Below are positions 22,354-33,560 of a stretch of DNA of 64,000 nt, in pieces. Made by a program: the position numbers and the translations under genes. The notes below the pieces were generated by a model. It was given only the letters and a program-made list of their open reading frames with translations, did no database searches and was not told where the DNA came from. The stretch lies in contig CM066990.1 of NCBI GenBank assembly GCA_033977485.1, forward strand, positions 14,822,001 through 14,886,000. The letters are read 5' to 3'. Every line of letters starts with the position of its first letter. The first letter of the stretch is position 1. The DNA comes from Hydrangea macrophylla. Lineage: Eukaryota > Streptophyta > Magnoliopsida > Cornales > Hydrangeaceae.

Positions 22354-23700
22354 TCAACACTCTAATTCTTTGGTTCTTTCACTACATTGCTTGCGAACCA
22401 CTCTTGAAGTCCTTGATTCTTCCTTTGTGCCTCCAATATGATTAATGAGGGTAGGTTGCACCATGAGACATCCAAAGTGTCGTCCTTCACTTAGATCTAA
22501 TGATTGAATACCGAATTCAGCCAAAGTTTCCAACGCTTGCCACTCTTTGACCATAAGAGAAGCTACTACTATCCTCCTGGGTTTCCGACTTAATGCATCG
22601 GCCACTACATTCGCTTTCCTAGGGTGATACTATAATGTGAAATCATAGTCCTTTAACAATTCCATCCAGCGTCTTTGCCTCATGTTCAACTCTCTTTGAG
22701 AGAACAAGTACCTAAAACTCTTATGATCTAAGAACAGATCAAACTTCTTACCATAGAGGTAATGCCTCCAAATCTTGAGTGCAAAAATGATTACAGCTAG
22801 TTCGAGGTCATGCGTTGCATCAAAACACATCCGAGTCCTTGGTGTGATGGGTCGCTATATATGGTGAATTGTTCAGCACTCTTGGGTATCGCAAGCACTG
22901 ACATTGAGGTCAATCTTTCTTTTAATTCCTGTAATACGCATTCATGCTTGTTACCCCATTCAAACTTCAAATCTAGGAGCTGCGATCTTGGAGAAAACTT
23001 CCACAAATCTCCGATAGTATCCAGCTAGACCAAGAAAACTCCTAACATCTGTTACTGTGGTTGGTATATTCCAATCCAAAACTACGTCTGTCTTTGATGA
23101 GTCTATAGCTATTCTATCCTGGGAGACAACGTGCCCTAGGAACTTGACCTCTTTCAGCCAAAACTCACACTTACTGAACTTCGCATACAGTTGGTTATCT
23201 CAGAGGGTCTGTAGTGCGATCCTTACATATTCCTCGTGTTCCTTTTTGGTCTTTGAGTATATTAGAATATCATTTATGAACACAATAATGAACTGGTCTA
23301 AGTAGAGTTTAAAACTCTGTTCATTAGGTCCAAAAATCTTTGAGAACGTTGGTTAATCCAAAAGACATAACCAAGATTCATAATGCCCGTACTTCATCCA
23401 GTAAGCAGTCTTTGAAATATCCTCGGGTCAAACCAACAGTTGGTGGTATCCCGAACGTAGATCAATCTTTGAGAACGTTGTCGCTCCTTGCAGCTGATCA
23501 AATAGATAATCGATTCTAGGGAGTGGGTACTTATTCTTAATCGTAAGCTTGTTGAGTTCCCTATAGTCGATACAAAGTCGCTGGGTTCAGTCCTTCTTCT
23601 TAACAAAGAGCACTGGTGCTCCCCAAGGCGACGTGCTAGGCTGAACAAATTTGAGATCTTCTAACTCCTGCACTTGCTTCTTTAGTTCTTACATCTCTAT
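22354..23700 (-). pseudogene. Reverse transcriptase/RNase H remnant (Element A)
   Basis: RT fingers and palm: [20 protein letters not shown], then [20 protein letters not shown] and [13 protein letters not shown] (about 23690-23390). The catalytic box near 23285 reads FIND instead of F/Y-x-DD, so the first catalytic aspartate is lost. RNase H follows with [18 protein letters not shown] (about 22900-22850), then [18 protein letters not shown] and [12 protein letters not shown]. The end at about 22600 has ADALSRKPR, the usual link to integrase. Several in-frame stops. Confidence 0.9.
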
Positions 23701-24331
23701 TGGTGCCATCCGATAAGGAGCCTTCAATTGTGGTAAAGTACCAGGCACTAATTCGATACAAAAGTCAATCTACCGTTTAGGTGGTAGTCCTAAAATATTT
23801 TGAAACACATCCTCAAAGTCTTAGACTACAGGAATCTCTGCAACAGTGAGTTCTGAAGTCGAGCTCTCGATAGTTGCTAGATGGCTAGTAAGAAAAGCAT
23901 CGCTAGAGGGGTTACATTGAAAATCAAATGGCTGACTTTCTGGTACCAAAAAGGTAATCATCTTATTGGCGCAATCCAATTTAGCACAATACTTCGTGAG
24001 CCAATCGAATCCTAAGATGATGTCAAATTCTTTTATTGACAAAATAATTAGATATGCGGGAAGAATCCTATCCTCTAGGGTTAAGGCACAGTCCTTGCAC
24101 ATTTTTTCTAATCTTAGTGTTACTCCACGAAGGTGATACCGTATTCAGGGCTACATCAAGTGCCTGGGGTACTAAACCCAATAGTTTAACAATTTTGATA
24201 GCAACAAATGAATTCGAAGCACCAGTATCAAATAGAACTTTAACTCGAGTGCTGAATAACGTAAGAGTACCTTCCATGTTCTGATGTTCAGTCTCATCAA
24301 ATCCCTTGTTCTTAGGGAGGATAGCATTCAT
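23701..24331 (-). pseudogene. Retropepsin region of Element A
   Basis: Contains VKVLFDTGASNSFV (active-site DTG intact, about 24235) and, about 80 residues later, the flap/helix region ILSIKEFDIILGFDWLTKYC with the WL motif (about 24040-24000). It follows the zinc knuckles and precedes RT. A frame break lies between the two halves. Confidence 0.88.
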
Positions 24332-25143
24332 ACGAGCCTGTCCAACTTGGCCCTAGGTAGCTGGTCCGTTGTATGCCCTACGGGGTGCTTTACAGACCTT
24401 GCTGATGTGGCCGTGATTACCACAGTTATAACAGCGAATGCCTGACTAGTTATAGTTCGTTGGAGCTTGACAATCCTTAGCTGCATGGCCTGGATTCCCA
24501 TAGTTGAAGCATCCACCGATAATGCTTCCAGTAGCAGTAGGGAGTCCTTGTGGGGGAGGTGCTTGGGTTACAGCATAGCAATTCTGAGGAAATGTAGGTT
24601 GTTGCTTCCTCTCTCCAGTCCAGTTGCGCTTGTTCCCTTAGAATCCCATCGGTGGTCTAGGTCCTTGGTTACCTCTGGGTGGTAGCAAATTCCCAAAATG
24701 TCCTTGCTCCCATCCATTAATATCCACAAAACAACTGCCATTCCTACCATGGCCTTGAAGGTTTGACCCTGATGATTCAGAGTCATCCATTGCAGTGTCA
24801 GTGAGAGGCCTTGGTGATACTGCCTATTCTTCTTCTTTGGGGTATCAATCATATGAAGAGCAAAATGGGATAATCGATTGAACTGTACCGTATATTCTCT
24901 TACGGTTTAGTTCCCTTGTCTGAGCTCAATAAATTCTCTCTCCTTCCTATTCCTCTCGGTCTGAGGAAAGTAGTTCTTCAAAAACATTCCTTTAAAGGTG
25001 ATCCATGGCATTCTTCCGGCCGCATCCTCTCTTACGGTCGCCTTCTCCGATTCCCACCAATCGGTTACCACATAAGTCAACTGAAATGTCGCCAATCGAC
25101 GCTTCTCAATCTTGTTACATCCCAGGGTGTCGAAGATTGCTTC
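24332..25143 (-). pseudogene. Gag C-terminal half with two zinc knuckles (Element A)
   Basis: Starts with AIFDTLGC at the Athila-like insertion point and continues with RRLATFQLTYVVTDWWESEK and TFKGMFLKNYFPQTERNRKE, the chromovirus gag core. Two zinc knuckles follow: CFNYGNPGHAAKDC at about 24510-24468 (second Cys replaced by Tyr) and an intact CYNCGNHGHISKVC at about 24433-24392. Frame breaks between these blocks. The N-terminal half is at 33556-33830, on the other side of the nested element. Confidence 0.88.
25139..25143. other. Target-site duplication GCTTC (left)
   Basis: GCTTC directly precedes the LTR at 25144 and is repeated at 33556-33560 after the other LTR, proving a single insertion event of the Athila-like element into Element A gag. 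Confidence 0.93.
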
Positions 25144-26031
25144 TGATGTTGTCAATATCAAGATATAAAAGTATACTTTACTTTTCAAAAGATTTGCAGT
25201 GTGGAAGTAAAGGTCGAACCCACAGAGATTGATTACTACAACGCCTTAATTTTAAAACCTAAGTCTAATTAATTAGGAAAAACGGATTTGATTTTGAATT
25301 TAATTAAACTAATAACAATAAAAGTAAATCTAACTTATGAAAGCAATTAAAAGTGCTTTTAAATAATATTTAAAGGAAACCTAGGATTGCAAATCCACCA
25401 CTAGTTTCATAATAGGAATATTTATGAATTACTTTAGTTTATTACGTTGGATGAATATGGGGAATTGTAGCTACAAGCCCAATTCCTCCGACAAGAAGAT
25501 AATCATGGTTCAAGCACCAACATAATCCATCTGCGGATAGCACGAATTATCTCACACTAAACTAGGGTTGTGATCTAATCCGTCTAACCTAGGCATGGAC
25601 TATTCGGTTACTTGATAGCACGAATCAATAAAGCACCATCACATGTAAACAACCTAAACAAGCACAGCAAGAATAGATCGTTGAGCACATCACAGTCAAA
25701 ATAGATCTAAGACAAGAATAAATTCTGAAAGCAATGATTTAATCACTAGAAGTACGATTTATTTATAAAAATCCTCTAAACATGTGACTGTCATCCATAC
25801 ATAATAAAACTAAAATAAAACCCTATTACTCATCTAGGGCTTCATTGAAACCCTAGATCGATGATCTAAGCTGCCATAGGAGTAGAGATTGGCAAGTAGT
25901 TGATGGAGGAGGCCATGGAAACCCTTGGTCTTCTTCTTCTTCTCCTTGCTTCCCTCCCTTCAATGGCTGGAAGTATGGTTGTAGAATGTGTGTATAATAA
26001 TTGCCAACCCCATAATTGAGTAGATTTGGAG

Positions 26032-26039
26032 TTTATATA
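26032..26039 (-). promoter_or_regulatory. TATA box of Athila-like LTR
   Basis: Minus strand CTCTATATAAACTCC, identical in the other LTR at 33055-33062, about 450 bp into the LTR in the sense direction. The CpG-rich array lies just upstream in U3. Confidence 0.6.
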
Positions 26040-26167
26040 GAGTTTGTACAAGCTTTGGAAGGCTTCCTAACCCGAAACGAACTGAAACGCATGTAATTTA
26101 CAGTCTGGACGTCGTTTAGCAGTCTCGTTTGCACAGGAGTCTTCAGTACACTGAAATACGCAACTTT

Positions 26168-26312
26168 GGTACCTCGCGCGCGCGGATCGCGCGAGCGAGT
26201 TATTGGGGGTCTCGCGCGAGCGGATCGCGCGAGCGGTTTCTGGATTCTCGCGCGAGCGGATCGCGCGAGCGATTCTCTGATTTTCGCGCCCGCGGATCGC
26301 GCGCGCGACTTG
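26168..26312. repeat. CpG-rich TCGCGCGAGCGG array in the 3' LTR
   Basis: About three repeats of roughly 43 bp, each with two facing TCGCGCGAGCG-type palindromes separated by GGAT. The 5' LTR copy (33204-33382) has one unit more, and a related block sits inside the element (28675-28895). Confidence 0.88.
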
Positions 26313-26486
26313 GTTTTTTCAGCTTCTTTCTTGATGCTTTTTCACCCTGTTTAGCCTGGTTTAGTTAATTTCTTCCAAAACCTGTCAGAAACTAGAAAAC
26401 AGCGTAAAAATATACAAAAACAGGATAAAAAGGTACTAACAAATGCTCGTTAAGGCGTATAAATAGGATTAGTTCTTTCCCGATCA

Positions 26487-26499
26487 CACCCCCAAACCT
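26487..26499 (-). other. Polypurine tract of the Athila-like element
   Basis: Minus strand AGGTTTGGGGGTG directly before the 3' LTR start TGATCGGG. This is where plus-strand DNA synthesis would be primed. The 12-mer ACCCCCAAACCT is repeated exactly at 28231 and 28953. Confidence 0.88.
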
Positions 26500-29091
26500 A
26501 CATTTTGCTAGTCCTCGAGCAAAACTAAAATAAAAACTACTAATAAAATACTATTCCATTTTCGTATGGATCACGATTGCATTTAGCGTATGCAACAAGC
26601 CTTTTAAACCCCTAGGTGTCCCTAGTCGGACGAGTGAAGTCTCGTGAGGGTTCTCGTCAACAAGTTACCCACAACCATCTTTATTACTTATTAATTTAAA
26701 AAGTTTTATTCAAACAAAGAACATAATATTCAATACTCCTTATTATACAACAAAGATTTGAAATAGAATAACGAACAAAAAGAAATAGAATCAAACGTCT
26801 ACATACATCATGAAGAACAATCTCAAGCACATGCATCGTATAAATCAATAGAGTTTCTCATAAAATCGCACGTGTGTGATATGGTAGTCAAATGAACACG
26901 CGCATGTCATGAACTTGGAATATAACCCGGATAACCGTCTAACTATGTCTCGACTACGTATCTCACAATAAATTACACTCTAAAATAAAACACTCAGAAA
27001 CAGGTGTAATTTTTCTAGTATACGTGAGCAAAGGAAATATATTTTCAAAATGATAAATGCTCACATATGACATGAAAAAGACGCATGACACGAAAGAATA
27101 GTAGTCTCATGGATAAGATGCCAATAATCAAGAAAAATTAATCATTACCATGTTTTAATCCCCTCCCATCATTTTCATATCCAAACCATGTTCCCTAGGA
27201 TCAATTAGGACTTTTCAAAGGTTGTAATGTGGCTCAGATAATGAAAAATGATAGAACGGATTAATTGGGTAGGTTTACGAATGGCATTGTAAGGCATGTT
27301 CGATTTCTTTCATTCATCTCTTCTACCAACTTCATCTTTTCTTTCTCTTCATTCCTTTTTCTTTTTTTCTTTCAATATTTTTTTTTCAACCTTCCTCTTC
27401 TTTATTTTTTTCTTTATTCTTTTCCTCCTCGTTGCTTTTGAAATGAATATTCAATAAATAACAAGGCAACCACCCCAAACATCATCTTATTTTCTTCTTC
27501 TTCTCAATCACACATCGCCTTAACACCACTAGAAGGTGATCAATCTTTCAGAAGTGAACTCCAAGTTGGCCAAATTGGAGCAAAAACAAGGATAATGGTA
27601 ATTTAAGAAAGAAATGGCATTTTAATGGCTCAAAGGGCGAACTAAGGAAATTTTATCTTTTATCGGCCGGCAGTAAACAAAGAGGGCCTAAAATCATTTC
27701 CTAGGGTTATATGGCTCTTCAACATTTACGACAGAAGATTATTTAACATGGTAACAAAGATTTTAACTTGACTATTAACCAAAACAAGAATAATGAGACT
27801 AAACAACAAGTAGATACGCTATTTCAATGAAATTCGACAAACACAAGATGTATTTATAACCCTCTAAATAGAAAAAGATAGGCTCAAAAGCTCACCGGGC
27901 TTAGTCTCCACCTTATGTTATCTAGAAATCCGAATCATATTATAGTTCACAACCAACATGTATTCCAATGACTACGTGCAGTGCATATGTTTATGTGCAA
28001 ATCTATGATATAAAACTACGATTCAAACAATACATAACTTAAAATGTCATATCATAACTTCAGCAAATGTTTAATCACATCTTCCCTTGTTTATCATTCT
28101 ATAACAATCATAATTACATAACAAGAAGTATCGACTAGCGATTGCGAAACCGTAGGTAACATCGTTTATTTAAACACACTTATTGAAATTTTTTAAAGTT
28201 TTGCATAAAATAATGTGCATGTGTGTGCATACCCCCAAACCTAAACCTTTCATTGTCCCTAATGAAACAATAAATCGAAAGAAAGGAGAGTACAGAAGGA
28301 AGGAACGATAGTACCTTAATCTTGACAAGCATAGCACAGGTGACACAAAGGAATATGTCAATACAGTTCAATGTTACCTGCTAATTCTTAACAAAAGAAA
28401 ATTAAACAAACAACATAAAAAAAAAAACAGCTAAAAGGATTATAACTAAACTAAACTAAATAAACTATAAGAATAAACAGAACTATAAAGATCCACAAGA
28501 AAATAAACTAGAAAAGAAACTAAAACATACTGTAAAACACAACCAGAATTAAGTAAACAATCAAAAACCTGATGGAAAAGGACCTACGAAACAAAAACAT
28601 AAATAGAAAAACTACCGACGCAGTTATGGGGGAAGGATACAAGAAAACAAAAGACAATATGCAGAAATGGGGGAATCGCGCGCGCCGTCGCGCGCGCGAA
28701 TTCCCAGCGAAATTTTTTTTTTTTTTTTTTGAAATTTTTCGCGCGAGCGAGGTACCTCGCGCCCGCGAGATCAGGCGCGAGGAGAACCTGAGGCTCATAA
28801 TAAAGAAAAACAAAGAAAAACGTCTAAGGCACATTCTCGCGCCAGCGGGCCGCACGAGCGACATCTCGCGCGAGCGGGCCGCGCGCGCGAGAATGGTTTA
28901 TTCCACTTTTTGATTAAAATTATGTATATAGTATTAAAATAAATTAATTCCAACCCCCAAACCTGTCCAGAATGTCCAAAACAGACTAAAATCACCCAAA
29001 AACAAAGAAAAACGAACGAAATAAAGCTTGGGTTGCCTCCCAAGAAGCGCTTACTTTTATGTCTTTAGCTAGACCGTTCTAGCTCAAGAAT
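26500..29091. other. Non-coding 3' region of the Athila-like element
   Basis: No coding sequence of weight on either strand. It contains two extra PPT-like 12-mers (28231-28242 and 28953-28964), a pyrimidine-rich stretch (about 27300-27510) and a CpG-rich block similar to the LTR array (28675-28895). Near 29040 is a remnant typical of the pol 3' end. Confidence 0.75.
28675..28895. repeat. Internal CpG-rich block resembling the LTR array
   Basis: GCGCGCGCCGTCGCGCGCGC, then CGCGCGAGCGAGG and CTCGCGCGAGCGGGCCGCGC. It shares the TCGCGCGAGCGGRYCGCGCGAGCG pattern with the LTRs but is interrupted by a poly-T/A run (about 28711-28730). Confidence 0.75.
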
Positions 29092-31695
29092 TTATGGAGG
29101 CCGTAAATCGGACTGTGTACCCCTAAGGATGTCAGGTAGAGCTCGATGGTAAGCAGAAATTACGTCGCTTTGAAGTAATTCAATCGACGGTTTGTCAGTA
29201 TGTTCAAATCGATTTCTTACCTTTCGAGTAGATTCAGCATTAGGGTCCACGGGATTAGGATTCATCCACTCATCATCGTCCGCTATTATATTTTTCCCAC
29301 TCACCTTTATTTCTTTAGTAGGCTCAATATTCCGTGTTACCTCACCTTCCACCTCACATAGTGAATTGTCGTTTTTAGGAGGTTGATCCATAGCATTAAA
29401 AACGTTTAATTTTAAATTCATGTTCCCAAATGACACTTTCATTACCCCCGTCCGACAGTTAACACGTGCGTTGGCGGTTGCTAAGAATGGACGGCCTAGG
29501 ATGACAGGAGTATGTTTCCTAGCATCTAGCACCGGTTCGGTGTCAAGGACCATAAAATCTACAGGATAGAAACATTGATCAACTTTTACTAGCACGTCTT
29601 CGACGATTCCTCTAGGTATTTTGACAGAACGATCCGCTAACTGAATAGTAGCGGCCGTAGGCTTGAGTTCACCTAATCCTAATTGTTTATAGACATGATA
29701 GGGTAAAAGATTAACACTAGCTCCTAAGTCAAGGAGAGCCCTATGAATGACAGTGTCACCTATGACACATGAAATCGTAGGCGTACCTGGATCTTTATAT
29801 TTTGGAGGAGCGTGTTGGAATATAGAGCTTACTTTTTCCGTGAGGAAGACCTTTTTAGGAGTATGACTCTGTATTTTGCGCTTTTGAGTACAAAGGTCTT
29901 TTAGACATTTAGCATAAGCGGGAATTTGCTTAATTGCGTCGAGGAAAGGAATATTAATTTTAACTTGTTTGAACACCTCGAGTATATCCTCAACCTTAGA
30001 CCCTTTCTTAGGCAAATGTGACGGTCCCTCAACGTTTGGTGGGTATGGCATTCTCGGAATATAATTCGTTGGGGCCGGTCCTTTATCTTTTTGAATTCTA
30101 CTCGTTCCCTCACCCTCCTTATTCAAATTTAAGTTAATTTTCCCATCTTTCTCACTCTCATCCGGAATTACAACAACTTCCTCATCTCGAGCAGTCGTCC
30201 TAGTCGAAACAGCGTTCACACTCTCACTCGTACTACCCACTGCGTATTGCCCCTTAGGTTGCTGAGTAGGTTGACTCGGCAACTTACTCTCAGTTAAACG
30301 GTTTAATGTATTAACAATTTGCCCTACTTGGGACTCCAGTTTTGCGATGGATTGTGTGTGAGAGTGTACTAACTGAACCACCGAACCAAAGTTTTCAAGT
30401 GAGGCCAACACCTTCTCCTCAAAGGCATTATTGCGTGGAGGTGGAGGAGGTGGTTGGTATTGACCTTGTTGGTATTGGGGTCGGTACGTATTTGGAAAAT
30501 TAGTCGACCTAGGATTAAAATTATTTTGTGGGAATTGTTGCATAGAATTAACGTGTTGTTCAACAAATTCCGGATATTGAGATGCAGAAGGACATGCAAA
30601 GATATTATGTGACGGTTCGGAACATAATGCACATACTTCTAAAGAGGGTGGATTGGACGTTTTGTTCATTTGCATAAGTCGGTCAAGTTTTCTATTTAAT
30701 TCTTGTATTTGAATTGATTGACTTGACTCAACTGTCACCTCTCGCTTAGGTTGAAGGTATCCCTCAAAACGTACCGACACAGCCTGATGCATCGAGTTCT
30801 CGCTTAACGTTTCAAATATTTTCCAGGCCTCGTCGGCGCTTTTGTGTAGGAAGGTTCCCGCACAAACGGCATCGACAGTATTCCTAACAGAGGGAATAAG
30901 CCCCTCGTAGAAGACTTGAACCAATTGCCACTTAGGAACCTGATGATGTGGACACGAGCGTAACAATTCTTTAAATTTTTCCCACGTGTCATAAAGCGTC
31001 TCCCCATCTTGCATTACAAAATTAGTTATATCTTTTCTTATCTTATTTGTACGCATAATAGGGAAAAACTTTTGTAAAAAGGCGGTGTGTAAGGCTTCCC
31101 ATGTTTTTATTGTGTTTGGCTCCAAAGATTGAAGCCAATATTTAGCTTTGTCTCTTAAAGAGAATGGGAAGAGCCGCAATTTTAATTCATCATTATTTAG
31201 GTTCTGTATTTTCAAAGTAGAGCATATACCCTGAAAATCCCCTAAGTGTTGGTAAGGGTCTTCATTTAGACGGCCATGGAAGGAAGGTAGTAGCGAGATC
31301 GTAGACGACTTAATCTCAAAGTGAGATGCCGTCGCCTCCGGTAATTCGATACCGGCTTGTGGCGTGTAAGTAGTAGGAATAAAATAATTTATAAGTGGAG
31401 GTGGTGGCGGTATATTAAGATTGTTCATATTAGCTCCGTTGTTATTTTGATTGTTATTGTTATTTCCACCGTCAGCCATTTTAATCGGTTCAATTTGAAA
31501 AGTTCGAGTTTTCCTTATCCGTTCACGGGTACTCTGAATTTCGGCCTCAAACAACGACGACGGAATCGGAGTTGATTCGTCGTCTTGCAACCTAGCTCTA
31601 GAAGCTTGGGTTGTGGACTTACTAGTTCTTAAGGTACGTTCAAGTTCAAGATCGAAAGATTTTAAATCTGGTTTATTTGAACGTGTACCCAACAT
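29092..31695 (-). CDS. gag-pro: Gag-protease polyprotein of Athila-like element
   Basis: Intact frame of 867 codons. The N-terminus is charged, then comes an Asn-rich stretch and a five-proline run (about residues 78-105). The gag core (about 135-290) has the Athila-type motifs FHGRLNEDPYQHLGDFQGIC, RLFPFSLRDKAKYWLQSLEP and FPIMRTNKIRKDI. A zinc knuckle CALCSEPSHNIFAC (CX2CX4HX4C) lies near residue 360, then a Pro/Gln-rich linker. The retropepsin domain (about 640-760) has ALLDLGASVNLLPYHVYKQL, the DLGAS form usual in this lineage, and VILGRPFLATANA. It would supply particle protein and protease, while RT and integrase must come from another element. The start at 31695 lies about 450 bp after the PBS. 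Confidence 0.93.
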   Translation of the reverse strand: MLGTRSNKPDLKSFDLELERTLRTSKSTTQASRARLQDDESTPIPSSLFEAEIQSTRERIRKTRTFQIEPIKMADGGNNNNNQNNNGANMNNLNIPPPPPLINYFIPTTYTPQAGIELPEATASHFEIKSSTISLLPSFHGRLNEDPYQHLGDFQGICSTLKIQNLNNDELKLRLFPFSLRDKAKYWLQSLEPNTIKTWEALHTAFLQKFFPIMRTNKIRKDITNFVMQDGETLYDTWEKFKELLRSCPHHQVPKWQLVQVFYEGLIPSVRNTVDAVCAGTFLHKSADEAWKIFETLSENSMHQAVSVRFEGYLQPKREVTVESSQSIQIQELNRKLDRLMQMNKTSNPPSLEVCALCSEPSHNIFACPSASQYPEFVEQHVNSMQQFPQNNFNPRSTNFPNTYRPQYQQGQYQPPPPPPRNNAFEEKVLASLENFGSVVQLVHSHTQSIAKLESQVGQIVNTLNRLTESKLPSQPTQQPKGQYAVGSTSESVNAVSTRTTARDEEVVVIPDESEKDGKINLNLNKEGEGTSRIQKDKGPAPTNYIPRMPYPPNVEGPSHLPKKGSKVEDILEVFKQVKINIPFLDAIKQIPAYAKCLKDLCTQKRKIQSHTPKKVFLTEKVSSIFQHAPPKYKDPGTPTISCVIGDTVIHRALLDLGASVNLLPYHVYKQLGLGELKPTAATIQLADRSVKIPRGIVEDVLVKVDQCFYPVDFMVLDTEPVLDARKHTPVILGRPFLATANARVNCRTGVMKVSFGNMNLKLNVFNAMDQPPKNDNSLCEVEGEVTRNIEPTKEIKVSGKNIIADDDEWMNPNPVDPNAESTRKVRNRFEHTDKPSIELLQSDVISAYHRALPDILRGTQSDLRPP

Positions 31696-32148
31696 AAACT
31701 AAAACAAAAGAAAAGAAACTAAAAACAAAGACTAACTAAACAAAATAAACAAATACAATCACGCAAATAAGATAACAAGCACTCAACTACTATGATGCAT
31801 GCAAATTATCCTGTAATGCAATGATCGCGTCAAGCCCAGCGCCCCGGGTTTCCTAGCTAATGCAGTGCAATTAACCCTAAACTAATGCAAATAGTGCGTC
31901 ACAGCGCCCTGACTTACAACGGTTTAAAGCGAATTCCAAAGGAAACAATTTATTTAATTTTATTTATATTTTTATTTGCGTATGCTCCTTTGATGTAATT
32001 AGTTGTTCCACTCGGAAACATTGACTACAAAATAAAAAAAAACAAGTTAGTAACTAAAAACAAAAACAGAAAATAAGAAAAATAAAAACTAATCTAATAT
32101 TTACGAATTAACTAAACTACGATTATAAAACTAAGAGTAGTAATACAA

Positions 32149-32166
32149 TCCCCGGCAACGGCGCCA
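32149..32166 (-). other. Primer binding site, tRNA-Asp type
   Basis: Minus strand TGGCGCCGTTGCCGGGGA, five bases after the LTR end. This is the primer site commonly reported for Athila elements. Confidence 0.92.
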
Positions 32167-32171
32167 AAAAT

Positions 32172-33555
32172 TGATGTTGTCAATATCAAGATATAAAAGT
32201 ATACTTTACTTTTCAAAAGACTTGCAGTGTGGAAGTAAAGGTCGAACCCACAGAGATTGATTACTACAATGCCTTAATTTTAAAACCTAAGTCTAATTAA
32301 TTAGGAAAAACGGATTTGATTTTGAATTTAATTAAACTAATAACAATAAAAGTAAATCTAACTTATGAAAGCAATTAAAAGTGTTTTTAAATAATATTTA
32401 AAGGAAACCTAGGATTGCAAATCCACCACTAGTTTCATAATAGGAATATTTATGAATTACTTTAGTTTATTACGTTGGATGAATATGGGGAATTGTAGCT
32501 ACAAGCCCAATTCCTCCGACAAGAAGATAATCATGGTTCAAGCACCAACATAATCCATCTGCGGATAGCACGAATTATCTCACACTAAACTAGGGTTGTG
32601 ATCTAATCCGTCTAACCTAGGCATGGACTATTCGGATACTTGATAGCACGAATCAATAAAGCACCATCACATGTAAACAACCTAAACAAGCACAGCAAGA
32701 ATAGATCGTTGAGCACATCACAGTCAAAATAGATCTAAGAATAAATTCTGAAAGCAATGATTTAATCACTAGAAGTACGATTTATTTATAAAAATCCTCT
32801 AAACATGTGACTGTCATCCATACATAATAAAACTAAAATAAAACCCTATTACTCATCTAGGGCTTCATTGAAACCCTAGATCGATGATCTAAGCTGCCAT
32901 AGGAGTAGAGATCGGCAAGTAGTTGATGGAGGAGGCCATGGAAACCCTTGGTGTTCTTCTTCTTCTCCTTGCTTCCCTCCCTTCAATGGCTGGAAGTATG
33001 GTTGTAGAATGTGTGTATAATAATTGTCAACCCCATAATTGAGTAGATTTGGAGTTTATATAGAGTTTGTACAAGCTTTGGAAGGCTTCCTAACCCGAAA
33101 CGAACTGAAACGCATGTAATTTACAGTTTGGACGTCGTTTAGCAGTCTCGTTTGCACAGGAGTCTTCAGTACACTGAAATACGCAACTTTGGTTTTTGGG
33201 CATATCGCGCGAGCGGGTCGCGCGAGCGCGACTTTTGGTACCTCGCGCGCGCGGATCGCGCGAGCGAGTTATTGGGGGTCTCGCGCGATCGGATCGCGCG
33301 AGCGATTTCTGGATTCTCGCGCGAGCGGATCGCGCGAGCGATTCTCTGATTTTCGCGCCCGCGGACCGCGCGCGCGACTTGGTTTTTTCAGGTTCTTTCT
33401 TGATGCTTTTTCACCCTGTTTAGCCTGGTTTAGTTGATTTCTTCCAAAACCTGTCAGAAACTAGAAAACAGCGTAAAAATATACAAAAACAGGATAAAAA
33501 GGTACTAACAAATGCTCGTTAAGGCGTATAAATAGGATTAGTTATCTCCCGATCA
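32172..33555 (-). repeat. 5' LTR of the Athila-like element (1384 bp)
   Basis: Matches 25144-26486 almost base for base, with one additional CpG-rich unit (about 33197-33240). TATA box at 33055-33062. Confidence 0.95.
33204..33382. repeat. CpG-rich TCGCGCGAGCGG array in the 5' LTR
   Basis: About four units of the palindromic TCGCGCGAGCGGRTCGCGCG pattern. Short frames covering it come from the repeat and are not genes. Confidence 0.88.
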
Positions 33556-33560
33556 GCTTC
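33556..33560. other. Target-site duplication GCTTC (right)
   Basis: Partner of 25139-25143. Within Element A gag these five bases are counted twice because of the insertion. Confidence 0.93.

Larger units (their letters stand above)
25144..26486 (-). repeat. 3' LTR of the Athila-like element (1343 bp)
   Basis: Nearly identical to 32172-33555. It contains a TATA box (minus TATATAAA at 26032-26039) and a CpG-rich array of TCGCGCGAGCGG-type units (about 26168-26310). Confidence 0.95.
25144..33555 (-). mobile_element. Complete Athila-like gag-protease LTR element, non-autonomous
   Basis: Both LTRs start TGATCGGG and end ACAACATCA on the minus strand, flanked by the TSD GCTTC. The PBS TGGCGCCGTTGCCGGGGA (tRNA-Asp type) and the PPT AGGTTTGGGGGTG are typical of the Athila lineage. 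The only coding region is an intact gag-protease frame (31695-29092). Downstream, sequence typical of the pol end (GCGCTTCTTGGGAGGCAACC on the minus strand, about 29048) follows within some 50 bp, so RT, RNase H and integrase have been deleted cleanly. The two LTRs differ at few positions apart from a short repeat-number difference, so the insertion is fairly recent. Confidence 0.93.

Noticed and set aside
26129..26368. Frames encoding repeated RASGSRERF
   Set aside because: Translation of the CpG-rich palindromic array in the LTR.
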